DNA from: Tillandsia leiboldiana | Lineage: Eukaryota; Streptophyta; Magnoliopsida; Poales; Bromeliaceae | Direction: 5' to 3' | Length of the DNA stretch: 64,000 bases | Assembly (NCBI GenBank): GCA_029204045.2 | Contig: CM055066.1 | Coordinates: forward strand, 46,906,745 to 46,970,744 | Shown here: piece after piece, positions 33,641-44,340 of the stretch | How positions within the stretch are numbered: position 1 is the first letter of the stretch | How the letters are laid out: each line of letters opens with the position of its first letter | Made by a program: the position numbers and the translations under genes | The notes under the pieces: generated by a model | Database searches by the model: none | What the model was told of the DNA's origin: nothing | What the model saw: only the letters and a program-made list of their open reading frames with translations

Positions 33641-34573
33641 GTGTCTTTGGGACTTAGTAGTAAACCCCCGCTGAAGGTTTTGGATGTAGTGTTAGTGAAG
33701 GTTTGCCTTACTGAACACCAGGCTTGGAGCGACTTCGAGAAACGCATAGTGTGGCTACAGGAACCTGGCTTTTCGAGTTCATGTATTCTAGGCATGCTAG
33801 AGCACCTCTTCCTCTTGCAGTATCTCCACGACATGGGCTGGAAGACTGGTGGAGGGCGGATGTATAGCATTTTTTTAACCTCGGTGGATCTAATGACACG
33901 ACCCTCGGCACTGCGTACGGAGATCCCTATCGGAAGGGGGTTCCTCAGACGTCTTCCTGGCCGAACTGATTGAGATGCCCCAAGAGAGAGACCGTTTTCA
34001 CTATCGAGCTCCTGCCTGGTATGCAACCTATGGCCAGGCGCCGTATCGGTTGGCGGTTGCGAAACTGAGGGAGCTCAAGGCCCCGCTAGGAGATCTTCTG
34101 GACAAAGGGTTCATCAGGGCGGGTGTGTCGCCTTGGGGTGCTTTTAGTACGGATGATGGATGGAAGCTGACGCCTGTGCATCGACTACCGGGACTTAAGT
34201 AAGGTCATAGTGAAGAACAAGTACCTCTGCCTCGGATTGATGACCTGTTCGACTAGCTACAAGGAGCGACGGTATTCTCTAAGATTGATCTACAATCCCA
34301 CTATCACCAGCTTAGGGTTCGAGGAACTCGAGGATAGATTAAACCGGGCGCCCGTATGGCCTTACCGACGCCCGGTGAGGAATTTGAGGTCTATTGTGAC
34401 GTGTCACGGAATGGTCCTAGAGGAGTACTGATGTAACAAGGAAAAGTTGTAGTCTCCGCTTCAAGACAACTCCAGGAGTATGAACGAAACTACCCTACGC
34501 ATGACCTGGAACTTGCGGCTGTCGTATTCACCTTCAAACTCTAGAGGCGCTACCCGTGTGGGACTCACTGCAA
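33641..34573 (+). pseudogene. GypC pol remnant, left part: pre-RT, RT start and RNase H start
   Basis: Plus-strand pieces in shifting frames. FLTSVDLMTRPSALRTEIPI is the pre-RT region (about 33865-33935). LRELKAPLGDLLDKGFIR and a broken SPWG segment (34066-34140), then PLPRIDDLF and TVFSKIDLQ (34228-34290), are the RT start. The sequence then jumps from HQLRVRG straight to ELEDRLNRAPV near 34318-34345, skipping roughly 180 residues that include the RT active site. RNase H begins with EEFEVYCDVSRNG, keeping the first catalytic Asp, and a stop follows. The segment 34034-34573 is repeated at 41476-42023. Confidence 0.85.
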
Positions 34574-34686
34574 AATATTCGTGTAGCACGACGGTCAACT
34601 TAAGAAAACTCGATCATTTAGCTTTCCTAAAATAATACATTAATAACCGGAGGGTAAAGTATTACACGAAAAGTCATGTCATTACA
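34574..34686 (-). repeat. GypN 3' LTR, truncated to about 113 bp
   Basis: On the minus strand it begins TGTAATGACATGACTTTTCG after the polypurine tract at 34687-34702 and follows the 5' LTR start (41475 leftward) through AAACTCG and GTTGACC to GAATATT, then stops at 34574. Break and GypC sequence share only one or two A residues. Confidence 0.85.
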
Positions 34687-34722
34687 CCACTCACACTTTA
34701 TAAGAAGTTTCGTCCTCGAAAC

Positions 34723-35784
34723 TTAATCTTGAGCCTCGCTAAACAAATCTGGAAAACACTCTCTCATCTTCGTTTCCTGTTCCCACGTTGCTTTGCGTTC
34801 TTCGTGATTGCTCCACTGGACCTTTACGTAGGGAATGGTCCGATTGCGCAATTTCTTGTCTTCTCGCTCTAAGATCCTCACCGGTGTCTCCTCGATGCTT
34901 AAGTCTTCCCGCAGCTCGATCGTGGAAACATCAAGGGTGTGAGAGGGGTCGAAAAGGTACTTCCGAAGCATCGAGACGTGAAACACGTTGTGGACTCGAT
35001 CGAGATTCGGCGGCAAGGCCAACCGGTACGCCACCGGGCCCACGCGTTCTAGTATCTTGAACGGTCCCACGTACCTCAGACTTAATTTCCCCCTCAGGCC
35101 GAAACGTCGGGTCCCCTTTGAAGGCGAAACTCGGAGCAGCACATGCTCGCCCACCATGAATTCCGACTCCCGTCGTCTACGGTCCGCATAACTTTTCTGT
35201 CGGCTCTGGGCGGTCAGCAGCCGTTGCTTGATAAGGCGTACCTTCACCTCGGTCTCCTCCACCAAATCTAGTCCCAAAAACTTGCGCTCTCCCAAGTCGT
35301 CCCAACATAATGGAGATCGACAGCGGCGCCCATACAACGCCTCATACGGCGCCATTTGGATACTTGCTTGGTAGCTGTTGTTGTAGGCGAATTCTACAAG
35401 GGGTAGGTATCGCGACCACCCTTCGCCCAAGTCCAATACGCATGCTCGGAGCATATCCTCCAAAATCTGGATCACCCGTTCCGATTGTCCGTCAGTCTGC
35501 GGGTGAAAGGCCGTGCTGAAATGCAGTTTGGTTCCCATTGCTCGTTGCAGGCTCTGCCAAAAGTTCGACACAAATCGCGTGTCTCTGTCTGACGTAATGG
35601 ACGCCGGTATTCCATGCAACCTCACTATCTCATTAATGTATGTTTGCGCCAGTCGGTCCCGAGTCCACGTCGTATGTATGGGCAGGAAGTGGGCCGATTT
35701 CGTCAAACGATCCACTATGACCCATATCGCATCGTGTCCTTGTGGCGATCTCGGAAAGCCGGTCACAAAATCCATCATAATCAT
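34723..35784 (-). pseudogene. GypN integrase core and chromodomain-like tail (open stretch of a broken gene)
   Basis: A 353-codon open stretch. Integrase inserts element DNA into chromosomes. First catalytic Asp in MDFVTGFPRS, second in SDRDTRFVSNFW, Glu in HPQTDGQSERVI; then AYNNSYQASIQMAPYEALYG, the basic QSRQKSYADRRRR, RGKLSLRYVGPFKILERV, and the tail with LRNRTIPYVKVQWSNHEE and ATWEQETKMRE, a chromodomain-like module that in Tekay/Del-type elements is thought to guide integration to heterochromatin. The stretch ends normally before the polypurine tract. The gene is broken upstream: a TGG-to-TAG stop in the segment just before the core (35785-35795) and a frameshift in the zinc region. Confidence 0.92.
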
Positions 35785-36140
35785 CTCCTATTTCCATTCC
35801 GGCACAGGCAACGGTTGTAACTTCCCCGCTGGGCGTTGATGTTCGGCCTTTACTTGTTGGCACACCAGGCAATGTGCCACGAATCGGATCACGTCCTCTT
35901 TTAATTTAGGCCACCAGAAGGTTTGTTTAATATCCTTGTACATCTTCGTTCCCCCAGGGTGCGCTGCGTAGGCCCAGGGTGCGCTGCGTAGGGAGCAGTA
36001 TGCGCTTCCCTCAAGATTTTCTCTTTGAGCTCCGGTAAGTCAGGCACGCAAATTCGCCCTTGAAACCGTATTGTGCCGTCAGAGCCTATTGCGAAATCGC
36101 CCCCTTGGTCTGAGGGTATTCTGTCTCGCACAAGCTGCAA
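35785..36140 (-). pseudogene. GypN integrase N-terminal zinc region, frameshifted
   Basis: Reads LQLVRDRIPSDQGGDFAIG, then VPDLPELKEKILREAHTAPY; after a frame change, CLVCQQVKAEHQ of the zinc-binding HHCC region lies at about 35810-35875. The frame changes because 20 bp (CCCAGGGTGCGCTGCGTAGG) is present twice in tandem at 35953-35992. A TAG at about 36138-36140 separates this from the RT/RNase H stretch; GypE has CAG there. Confidence 0.85.
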
Positions 36141-37760
36141 CTAGGTGTCTGTCGATTGTCCCTCCAAGATCTTGTCGAGTAGGGTAGGCCTAACCACCAG
36201 GGTCAGGAGTTGCGCGACCGTTCCTACCGGTACTACCTCCAGTCTTAATTGCGAGAATTCTGCAATCAGACAGTCCTGTTGGGTAACGGCATTTGCCCCT
36301 GACTCCACTGTCTGCCCTTTGCGGCTCAAGGCGTCGGCCACCACATTTGCCTTTCCGGGGTGATAGTGGATCGATAGGTCGTAGTCCTTTAACAGCTCGA
36401 GCCAGCGCCTTTGCCGTAAATTTAACTCCTTTTGAGTAAAAAGGTACTGGAGGCTCTGGTGATCGGAATACACATTACAGTGTGTCCCATATAAGTAGCG
36501 TCTCCACAGCTTGAGGGCAAACACGACTGCTGCAAGCTCCAAGTCGTGTACGGGGTAATTCCGTTCGTAGTCCTTAAGTTGTCTTGACGCGTAGGCTATG
36601 ACCTTACCCCGTTGCATAAGCACACCTCCGAGACCGTTCCGCGACGCGTCACAGTAAATCTCATAGTCCTCCCCGGGTTCCGGTAAAGCGAGCACCGGGG
36701 CCCGCGTCAATTTGTCCTTGAGTTCCTCAAAACTCTTCTGGCATTGGTCCGTCCAGATAAACTTCTCCTCTTTCCGGTTTAGACGATTTAAGGGGGTGGC
36801 TATTTTAGAGAAGCCTTCCATGAAACATCTGTAATACCCTGCCAGACCCAGGAAGCTTCGAATCTCTGTTACTATTGTCGGCCGGGGCCAGTCGGTCACA
36901 GAGTCTATCTTCCTCGGGTCTACTGCAATTCCAGACGCTAAAACAATATGCCCCAAAAAGTCCACCTCGCGGATCCAAAACTCACACTTTTTGAGTTTGG
37001 CATATAGTTTCTGGTCCCGGAGGGTATGAAGGACTATACGTAAGTGCTCCTCGTGTTCCTCATCCGTACCGGAGTAAATGAGGATGTCATCGATGAAGAC
37101 CACTACGAATAGATCTAAAAAGGGTTTGAACACCCTATTCATCATGTCCATGAACACCGCTGGGGCATTGGTGAGCCTGAACGGCATTACCGTGAATTCG
37201 TAGTGGCCGTAGCGAGTCCGGAAAGCCGTTTTGAGGATATCCTCGCCCCTAACTCTGAGCTGATGGTAGCCGAACTGCAGGTCAATCTTTGAGAACACCG
37301 TTGCCCCTTGCAGCTGGTCGAACGGATCGTCGATCCGCGGCAGGGGGTATTTATTCTTGATGGTGACCTTGTTTATTTCCCGATAGTCTATGCACAAGCG
37401 AAGGCTTCCGTCCTTCTTCCTTACGAACAGAGCGGGCGCGCCCCATGGCAACACGCTCGGTCTGATGAAGCCTTTATCCAAAAGGTCTTCCAGCTGCGCC
37501 TTGAGTTCCTTCAACTCGGCGAAGGCCATCCTGTATGGTGTCTTGGTGATGGGCTTAGTGCCTGGGAGTAGTTCAATAGGGAAATCGACCTCTCGTTCAG
37601 GTGGCATCCCAGGGAGTTCCGCCGGAAATACATCCGGAAATTCCCTTACGACTGGGATGTCGGAAAGTGAGGGAGTGGGTCGAGCTGCTAAGTCCACCGA
37701 GGCCAAATAGGCCACGCACCCGCCCTCTATTAGTTTCCTGGCTCGAGACGCGGAGGTCAC
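36141..37760 (-). pseudogene. GypN reverse transcriptase and RNase H
   Basis: A 539-codon open stretch. The enzyme would copy element RNA into DNA. Pre-RT segment is PVVREFPDVFPAELPG; RT has LFVRKKDGSLRLCIDYREIN, TVFSKIDLQ with the first catalytic Asp, and FVVVFIDDILIYS with the FIDD active site; RNase H has EIYCDASRNG (Asp), an intact middle, and DALSRKGQ. A signature protease motif (DSG or DTG) is not present in this stretch or in 37761-37910, so protease was deleted together with the end of gag. It ends at a TAG where GypE has CAG (Gln). Both RT and RNase H look catalytically complete apart from two odd residues in usually conserved positions (DDPFDQLQ, MPFRLTNAP). Confidence 0.92.
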
Positions 37761-37910
37761 GTAACCAGCTCACTGAAAACGTACAGACATAGTGCCCACG
37801 ATTTCGGCCGAACTCAACCCACCTGGATGCTGGGTCTACAGTGGGCTGCAGCCCCACTCAATTTATCGGTCTACTGGCCCTATTGCCACGAGGCAGGGTG
37901 TTGGGCATAC

Positions 37911-38717
37911 CTAGTTCCTAAATACCCAAATAATCCTCAATAGAATCCCTTTTTTGATTTGTTTGAGGTCGTCTTCCATCTGTCGTTTAACACTGTTGGA
38001 AAAGAATGCTCCAAACAGTTCCTCTCTGAAAGTTGACCATGACGGTAGTGGAGTATTCGTAGACGGGTCCGGGCGTACCGTCTTCCACCAAATACGGGCG
38101 TTCCCTTCAAGAAAGTGGACGGCTAAGGGAACCCGTTCATGTTCCTCCATCAGTAGGTCATCAAAAAGATTCTCCAAGGTATCCACCCATTTTTCTACGA
38201 CCCAGGGGTCGGTCGTCTCTCCCTCAAAGGTGGGCGGATCGTGCTTCTTGAACTCTGCCAAGTTCGTCCTGACTCTTTCCCGTTCAGTTCGCTGATCCGG
38301 AACTCCTTCTGCGGCTACGGACCCCCAGGGAGTAGGGGTCGTCACCGCTTCCCTTGCTGAGTCCCCCGTAGTCGCTCCCAGTACGGGCCCTGAAGCTGCC
38401 GGGGTGGGTAAGTCCAACGGGGCTGTGGGTTGCTCTGCCGACACGCCCGTCATCGAGGTCTGATGGGGTGCGGCTGCAGTTGCACCACCTGCCCCTGGCG
38501 GTCCCGTAGTGGGGGCGGTCGATTCGGGCGGAGGGATCGGAGCGTCATCCGCTGCCGCGGTTGCCTGCCGCTGCGTTAACTGACGGACTTGTTCTGTCAG
38601 CATTGCCAATTGCCCGGCCATTTCTCGCAGTTGCTGTCGGAGGGGTTGGCTCTCCACAGTGGTTGGGGCCGTACTTTCTGCACCCGCGTTATCGGCCAAT
38701 GACCTAGTCCGGGCCAT
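37911..38717 (-). pseudogene. GypN gag, C-terminally truncated
   Basis: ATG at 38717 (MARTRSLADN). Gag forms the particle in which reverse transcription occurs. The N-terminal 65 residues are a Gln/Leu helix-forming stretch (LRQQLREMAGQLAMLTEQV), followed by an Ala/Pro/Thr-rich linker and then the capsid domain (HDPPTFEGETTDPWVVEKWV; ARIWWKTVRP; WSTFREELFGAFF). After MEDDLKQIKKG the expected C-terminal capsid helices, CCHC zinc knuckle and protease are absent: the frame ends after 10 unrelated residues and the pre-RT region of pol begins 150 bp later. A deletion of several hundred bp is the simplest reading. Confidence 0.88.
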
Positions 38718-38800
38718 TATCTGCTGTATACAAAGAAACCGCGTTAACCCTAAGGTTACTGGCCTAACACTTGACCTATGGACGCACCTAAATTAAATCC

Positions 38801-38826
38801 CCCCCCCCCCCCCCCCCCCCCCCCCC
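38801..38826. repeat. Poly-C homopolymer (26 C) in the GypN leader
   Basis: Uninterrupted C run between PBS and gag. It is the third long C/G homopolymer in the window, after 929-961 and 8022-8041. Confidence 0.9.
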
Positions 38827-38936
38827 GTACTCTCACGTTCTACCGCACCTACACCTTGGTTATCTCATGTTCAATTGTTTGTGGCGTTATGCACTGTGGA
38901 TGTTGGTCACTGACTACTATGGTTAAAGTTGTTTCT

Positions 38937-38948
38937 CTCTGATACCAT
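38937..38948 (-). other. GypN primer binding site
   Basis: TGGTATCAGAGA on the minus strand, seven bases from the LTR end at 38955. Initiator-Met tRNA type. Confidence 0.88.
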
Positions 38949-38954
38949 ATAATC

Positions 38955-41475
38955 TGTCACGCCCCGGAGGTCTAAGGATAAGCGGAAAAGTATTTTTTTT
39001 TTTTTGTAAACGACATCGCCTACCGGTGCGCGCCAGACCCGCCACATATGCAAATTCACTCTGAAAACGGCCAGAGTTTCCTTTGTATATGCACGGCGTC
39101 ACATTTACATCATCTTCTTTAACCACTCAGTCACAGTGAATACAACAAGAGAGAGAGTAATATTATTTATTTACATCCAAACTTTCATTCACGACATCAA
39201 GAGATAAAACTACGGGTTGCAAACGGTGTCCACATGACACCTAGTTTTTCCAAAGTGTTAACACAAGTCACAATAGGGCGGCGACATCTTTTGAAAGGAT
39301 AAATCCAGAGGTTTACAAAGTAGTGCCTACACGACACTTGGTTTTGGAAAGCATTTTCGAAACCCTTTTGTTTAGTATAAAACATGCCGCATATAAGTCA
39401 ATAAGAAGCATAATAAAGATCACATCACGAAAACAAACTCTCAATCCAACATCCACAATATTCCACAGTCAAGCAATTGAGAACTTAAACTAAATAAGAG
39501 GAGATGAGATAACCCAAAGCAAGAACGACGAAATAAGCCTCATACGGCTAATGTCCGCTAGACGCTGCCTCACCATCGTCCCGGCTACTACACCTAGTCA
39601 GACCTGTCACAGTGTGGGAAAGTCAGTGACAAATAAAGTAGATGCTCAAAACAATTAAAGTATTTTTAAAGCAAACCGAATACACCAGAACCTTTCGCAT
39701 TTTCCCTCATGAGTCCATGTCCCTTGATTTAATTGCGTGATACCTGTCGGGAGGTCTAATGACTTCCCTCGTGAACAATCACTTTGCTTGCGTAATGCTT
39801 TTAACCCCTTCACGGTGCTAGTGCTACACTTATAGCTGGCGTGAAGCGGTCCCCACTCGTCACTTTCACTTTTGTGGGGTACACAGGTCAACGTACCACA
39901 ATTCCGGAAAAATACACCCTATCGGTGGCCAAACCGCCGGTGTGCGTGTAAGCATCTTAGTACATGAATTGCCGAAATCGGCGTGTAACCATCACCGCGA
40001 CACTTAGTCGCCACAGTTAATTATAGAAGAAACGGGAAATACTCTTGCGATAGGTTTAAACAGTTGATACATCTCATCTACTTTATTAGACTTGTTATTA
40101 TACTGTTATGATAACATAAAGCATTTATTGCAAGGGTACCCACCTGGTTGCGGGAAGATCGGAACACCTGGATCCTTGACACACTCCCGCTGCGCACTCG
40201 GACCTAAAGAAGTCCCCAAAAATGACAATCAATATAACGTACCAATACCGCAAAGACGGAAATCCAAGATCTACCAATGCGACGAAAACCCAAAACTTAT
40301 CGTCGCGACAAAAACCCCGTAACGGCGTGCGTGCGGCGTTTACCCGCGCGGATGCCACCGCCCACGGGCTCCCCGCGCGGTGCGCGCCCGCGGGCTCCCC
40401 GCGCGGTGCGCGCCCGCGGGCGCCCCGAGCGGTGTTTGCCTGCCCGCGGGCGCCCTGCGCGGCACTAGGCCGAGCGGCGCGCGCGCCCGCGGGTGGCGCC
40501 CGCGCGGCGTCCGCCCGCCCGCGGGCGCCCCGCGCGGCACAAGGCCGCGCGGCGCATGCCCGCGGGTGGCGCCCGCGCGGCGCCCGCCCGCCCGCGGGCG
40601 CCCCACGCAGCATGAAGCCGCGCGGTGCGCGCGCCCCCGCGGCGTCCGCCCGCCCGCGGGCGCCCCGCGCGGCATGAAGCCGTGCGGCGCGCGCCCGCGG
40701 GTGGCGCCCGCGCAGTGCCTTCCCGTGCGAGCGCCGCCGCCCGCGGCCCGGCGTGCGCGCCACCCGCGGTGGGGCCCCGCGCGGCGTAGGGCCGCGCGGC
40801 GCGCGCCACCGGCGGCGGTGCCCTAGATTGCGCGGCGGCGGCGGGGCTGGCGAGGACGACGGGGACGGAGGCGATGACGGTGACGACGGAAAAAGACCCG
40901 AAAACCCCAACGACACGTAAAACAAAATCCACTTACCGCAATTTCCGACGGGGAAGACGATCCGATCGCACTCCTCTTTCCGGCACGTTGATCGGGGTGA
41001 TCGGACTCCTCCGCCTTTTTCCTCTCTCTTCCCTTTTTTCTTCGGTTAGGGTTTCATTCTTTTCTTTTCTTTCTTTTCCTCTCCGGCTAGGGTTTCTCTT
41101 TTGCATAAAGTGGGATTTTCTCTAGTACGTACGAATATTTCCACCACTTAAATATTTAATAGCAAATAACAAATAATTTGATTAATTAATTACACGGGAT
41201 AAACCCGTAACTTCCTCGAAAAGCGTGCGGGATATTTCGCACGGGTTCCGATGCGCGCTAAGTCACCGCAACCTTAAAAACCCTGTTCCGGGAGATCCCA
41301 ACGTCGGATTTCAGATCCGATCGCACCATCGATTATCGTTTTTCGAGCCCTTTCACCGAAAAATACTCGTGCAACACATCGACCAACTTACAAAAACTTG
41401 GTAATTCAGATTCACTAAAAGAAGCACTTTAATAACAAGAGGGTAAAATATAACTAGAAAAGTCATGATATTACA
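38955..41475 (-). repeat. GypN 5' LTR (2521 bp)
   Basis: Minus-strand start TGTAATATCATGAC at 41475, end CCGGGGCGTGACA at 38955. Contains an A/T-rich promoter region (41130-41200, with TATTTAAG), the CCCTAGCCGGAGAGG stretch also in GypE2, a GC-rich block (40320-40850), the CAG/GTGGGT block at 40138-40146 with AATAAA shortly after, and A/T-rich sequence to the end. No gene; the 266-codon minus frame across the GC block is compositional. Confidence 0.9.
40320..40850. repeat. GC-rich repeat block of the GypN LTR
   Basis: Degenerate tandem units with CCCGCGGGCGCCCCGCGCGG and GGTGGCGCCCGCGCGGCG; spacing of the first motif varies between about 60 and 73 bp (40518, 40591, 40653). Confidence 0.8.
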
Positions 41476-43494
41476 CCAGGCGCCGTATCGGTTGGCAGTT
41501 GCAGAACTGAGGGAGCTCAAGGCCCCGCTAGGAGATCTTCTGGACAAAGGGTTCATCAGGCCGGGTGTGTCGCCTTGGGGTGTGTCCGTACTTTTAGTAC
41601 GGATGATGGATGGAAGCTGACGCCTGTGCATCGACTATCGGGACTTAAGTAAGGTCACAGTGAAGAACAAGTACCTCTGCCTCGGATTGATGACCTGTTT
41701 GACTAGCTACAAGGAGCGACGGTATTCTCTAAGATTGATCTACAATCCCGCTATCACCAGCTTAGGGTTCAAGGAACTCGAGGATAGATTAAACTGGGCG
41801 CCCGTATGGCCTTACCGACGCCCGGTGAGGAATTTGAGGTCTATTGTGACGTGTCGCGGAATGGTCCTGGAGGAGTACTGATGTAACAAGGAAAAGTTGT
41901 AGTCTCCGCTTCAAGACAACTCCAGGAGTATGAACGAAACTACCCTACGCATGACCTGGAACTTGCGGCTGTCGTATTCACCTTCAAACTCTGGAGGCGC
42001 TACCTGTGTAGGACTCACTGCAACATCTTTTCAGATCACCGGAGTCTCGAATATCTTCCCACACAGAAGGATTTGAACCTACGACTAAGGCGTTGATTGG
42101 AACCGTTAGAGGACTACGGTCTGGCCATATTTATTAATCCCCCGGAAGGGCAACCGCAGTTGCCGGTGCCTTGAGTAGGAAGGGTCAGACAGAAGTACTG
42201 CTAAGGAGCGCCCCTACTCAGCATGAGCGTGTAATCGCGGTTCTCTCGCGGAAGAGATTAGAGGTTGTACCAGCCGATACAGTTTAGCGACTCTCATTCC
42301 TTGTAGTCAAGCCGCCCCCCATTCGAGAAAATCCTGGAAGGTCAAAGGACAGACACGCAGCTGAAGCTTACACAGGGCAAGTCCACTTTGAAGATAGAGA
42401 GAGCGACGTTTCGGTGGGCACGAGCGACGCAACCCGGTTCCGGGGACATGTTTGCGTACCTAACCTGCCCGATTTAAAGGATGAGATCCTAACAGAGGCG
42501 CGCGGTGCTCCCTACACAGCGCACCCGGGGTGGCACAAAGATGTACTGGGATCTGAAGCGGACGTCTTGAGGTGGCCGGCAATGAAGACTAACGTAACGC
42601 GAGTCATGGCGCACTGTCTGGGTTGTCAGCAAGTAAAAGCCGAGCACCAGCGCCAACGGAGATATTGCAGCCACCACCGGCGCCGGAATGGAAGTGGGGG
42701 CGGATCACCATGGATTTCGTCACAAGGGTTCCGCGGTTGCAGCAAGGTCACGACGCAATCTGGGTGGTAGCGGACCGTTTGACAAGACAGCTCATTTTCC
42801 TACCTATCCCTACGACGTGAACCCGCGACCGCCTGGCACAGGTCTACATCAACGGTCTTGAGAGACTGCATGGGGTACCGATATCAATCACTCCAAACAG
42901 AGACACCCGTTGTGGTAAACTTTTGGGAGAAGACCGAGGCAAGGGTACGCCTCAGCTGGCAGCGGCTAGTGACCGCCCAGAGTCGGCAGAAGAACTACGC
43001 AGATTGAAGACGACGGGACTTGGAGTTTCTAGTTGGGAAGCACGTTTGCTCCGGGTCTCGCCATTCCAGGGAGCAAACGGTTCGGACCGCGGAGCAAACT
43101 GGGCCCGGATCTTCTCCGACCTTTTGAAAACCCTGGAGCGCATCGGCCGACAAGCTATCGTTGAACGCCGCCACCGAATCCCGACCACGTACACAACGTT
43201 GTTCATGTTCCGATGCTCCGGAGGTATCTCGCGGATCCGTCACTTAGTCTGCAGGTTTCCGCTTTTGAGCGACAAGAGGACTTGAGCTTCGGAGAGGCAT
43301 CAATACAGATTTTGGCACGGGAAGACAAAGAGTTACGCAACCGGGTAATCCCCTACGTGAAGGTGCTGTGGAGTAATCACGAAGAACGCGAAGCGACATA
43401 TGAATTGGAAACGAGGATGAGAGAGTGTTTTCCGGTTTTGTTTAGCATAGAAGAAAGTTAAGTTTTGAGGACGAAACTTCTTTTAAGTGGTGAG
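41476..43494 (+). pseudogene. GypC pol remnant, right part: duplicated segment, RNase H end and integrase
   Basis: 41476-42023 repeats 34034-34573 at about 98 percent by eye, with an 8-bp indel (left copy lacks TGTCCGTA near 41583). It continues with RNase H pieces, then integrase zinc region (VMAHCLGCQQVKAEHQRQ, 42605-42660), core start (MDFVTRVPRLQQGHDAIWVV, 42711-42770) and second Asp segment (SITPNRDTRC). The sequence then jumps to the C-terminal part, losing the catalytic Glu. The tail is open at 43213-43461 (LRNRVIPYVKVLWSNHEE), and GAGGACGAAAC and the polypurine tract follow. Many stops; non-functional. Confidence 0.85.
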
Positions 43495-43497
43495 TGA
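43481..43497 (+). other. GypC polypurine tract
   Basis: TTTTAAGTGGTGAGTGA, directly before the 3' LTR start TGTAGTATCC at 43498. The 5' LTR start defined by the TSD confirms the boundary. Confidence 0.8.
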
Positions 43498-44340
43498 TGT
43501 AGTATCCTAACTTTTCGGGTGTCGTTGATGACCCTTGTCATTTAATGTTAGTTGTAGGTGCCCTTTCTTATCAACTTTTAGTGGGTTGTGTTTTGGTGCA
43601 CGTTAATATTTTTCGGGGATAGAGCTCGAAAAATGATGAACGGCGGTGCGATCGGATCTGAAATCGGACTCACGGATCTCCCGGAATGGGGGTTTGAAGC
43701 TCTCGGTGACCGTAAAATGCACCGAGATTCGTGCTTTGTAATTTGCACGATTTTTGAGGAAGTCTAAGTCAGATCTGGGCCTAGGGTTTGGAGGATATTT
43801 TATTTATATAGCACCTTTTTAGCGGTAACCTTTTCTTTTTCTTTTTCTTTTCTTTCGAGAACGTTAACGGTGAGAGAGGATTTTCGAAATTTGAAAATTC
43901 GAATTAGGGGCGCGAGCGAAAAAGGAGAAGGAAGAACAGGGGAATCCATCCCTCGTGGAGCTTTACGTTGGAGACGAGAGGGACGATCCACCTTCCCGTT
44001 CATCGCAAGATCGGTAAGCGATCGGGGAAACCCCTCTTGTTGTTCTCTTTTTTTTACAATTTCTGTGGGGTCGAGGGTTTGGGTGTTGGTCGTTCGTGTG
44101 TCGCACGCGTTGTGGGTTTTGGGGTAACGGGAAGCCGCCGCCGCCGTTGTTAAACGGGAGGCCGCCGCCGCCGTTATCATATCCACGGGGTCGTCGCCGC
44201 AGTCGCCGTGTTCGCGGGGTCATCACCGGATCCGCGGGGGACGAAACCGGGGACGTACTGTTCATCCCCATACGGCTGCCCTCACGCGGTCCACCGGACC
44301 GGCGTGCACCCGGCGCACGTGTCCACGGCCCGAAGGCGCG

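Larger units (their letters stand above)
34574..41475 (-). mobile_element. GypN: Ty3/gypsy chromovirus element, best-preserved copy
   Basis: Minus-strand element in GypC pol. The 5' LTR 38955-41475 is complete (TGTAATATCATGAC to CCGGGGCGTGACA), followed by a PBS, gag, RT/RNase H, integrase with chromodomain-like tail, and a polypurine tract. The 3' LTR keeps only its first 113 bp (34574-34686). At the 5' end the element joins GypC at the base equivalent to 34034, but at the truncated end it joins at 34573, so 540 bp of GypC lies on both sides. Gag lacks a knuckle, no protease is seen, and integrase has a stop and a frameshift, so the copy is not autonomous. Confidence 0.9.

Noticed and set aside
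35310..35839. Plus-strand frames overlapping GypN integrase
   Set aside because: Antisense shadows of the minus-strand pol gene.
40125..40925. 266-codon minus-strand frame
   Set aside because: Same artefact in the GypN LTR GC block; overlaps open frames on the other strand.
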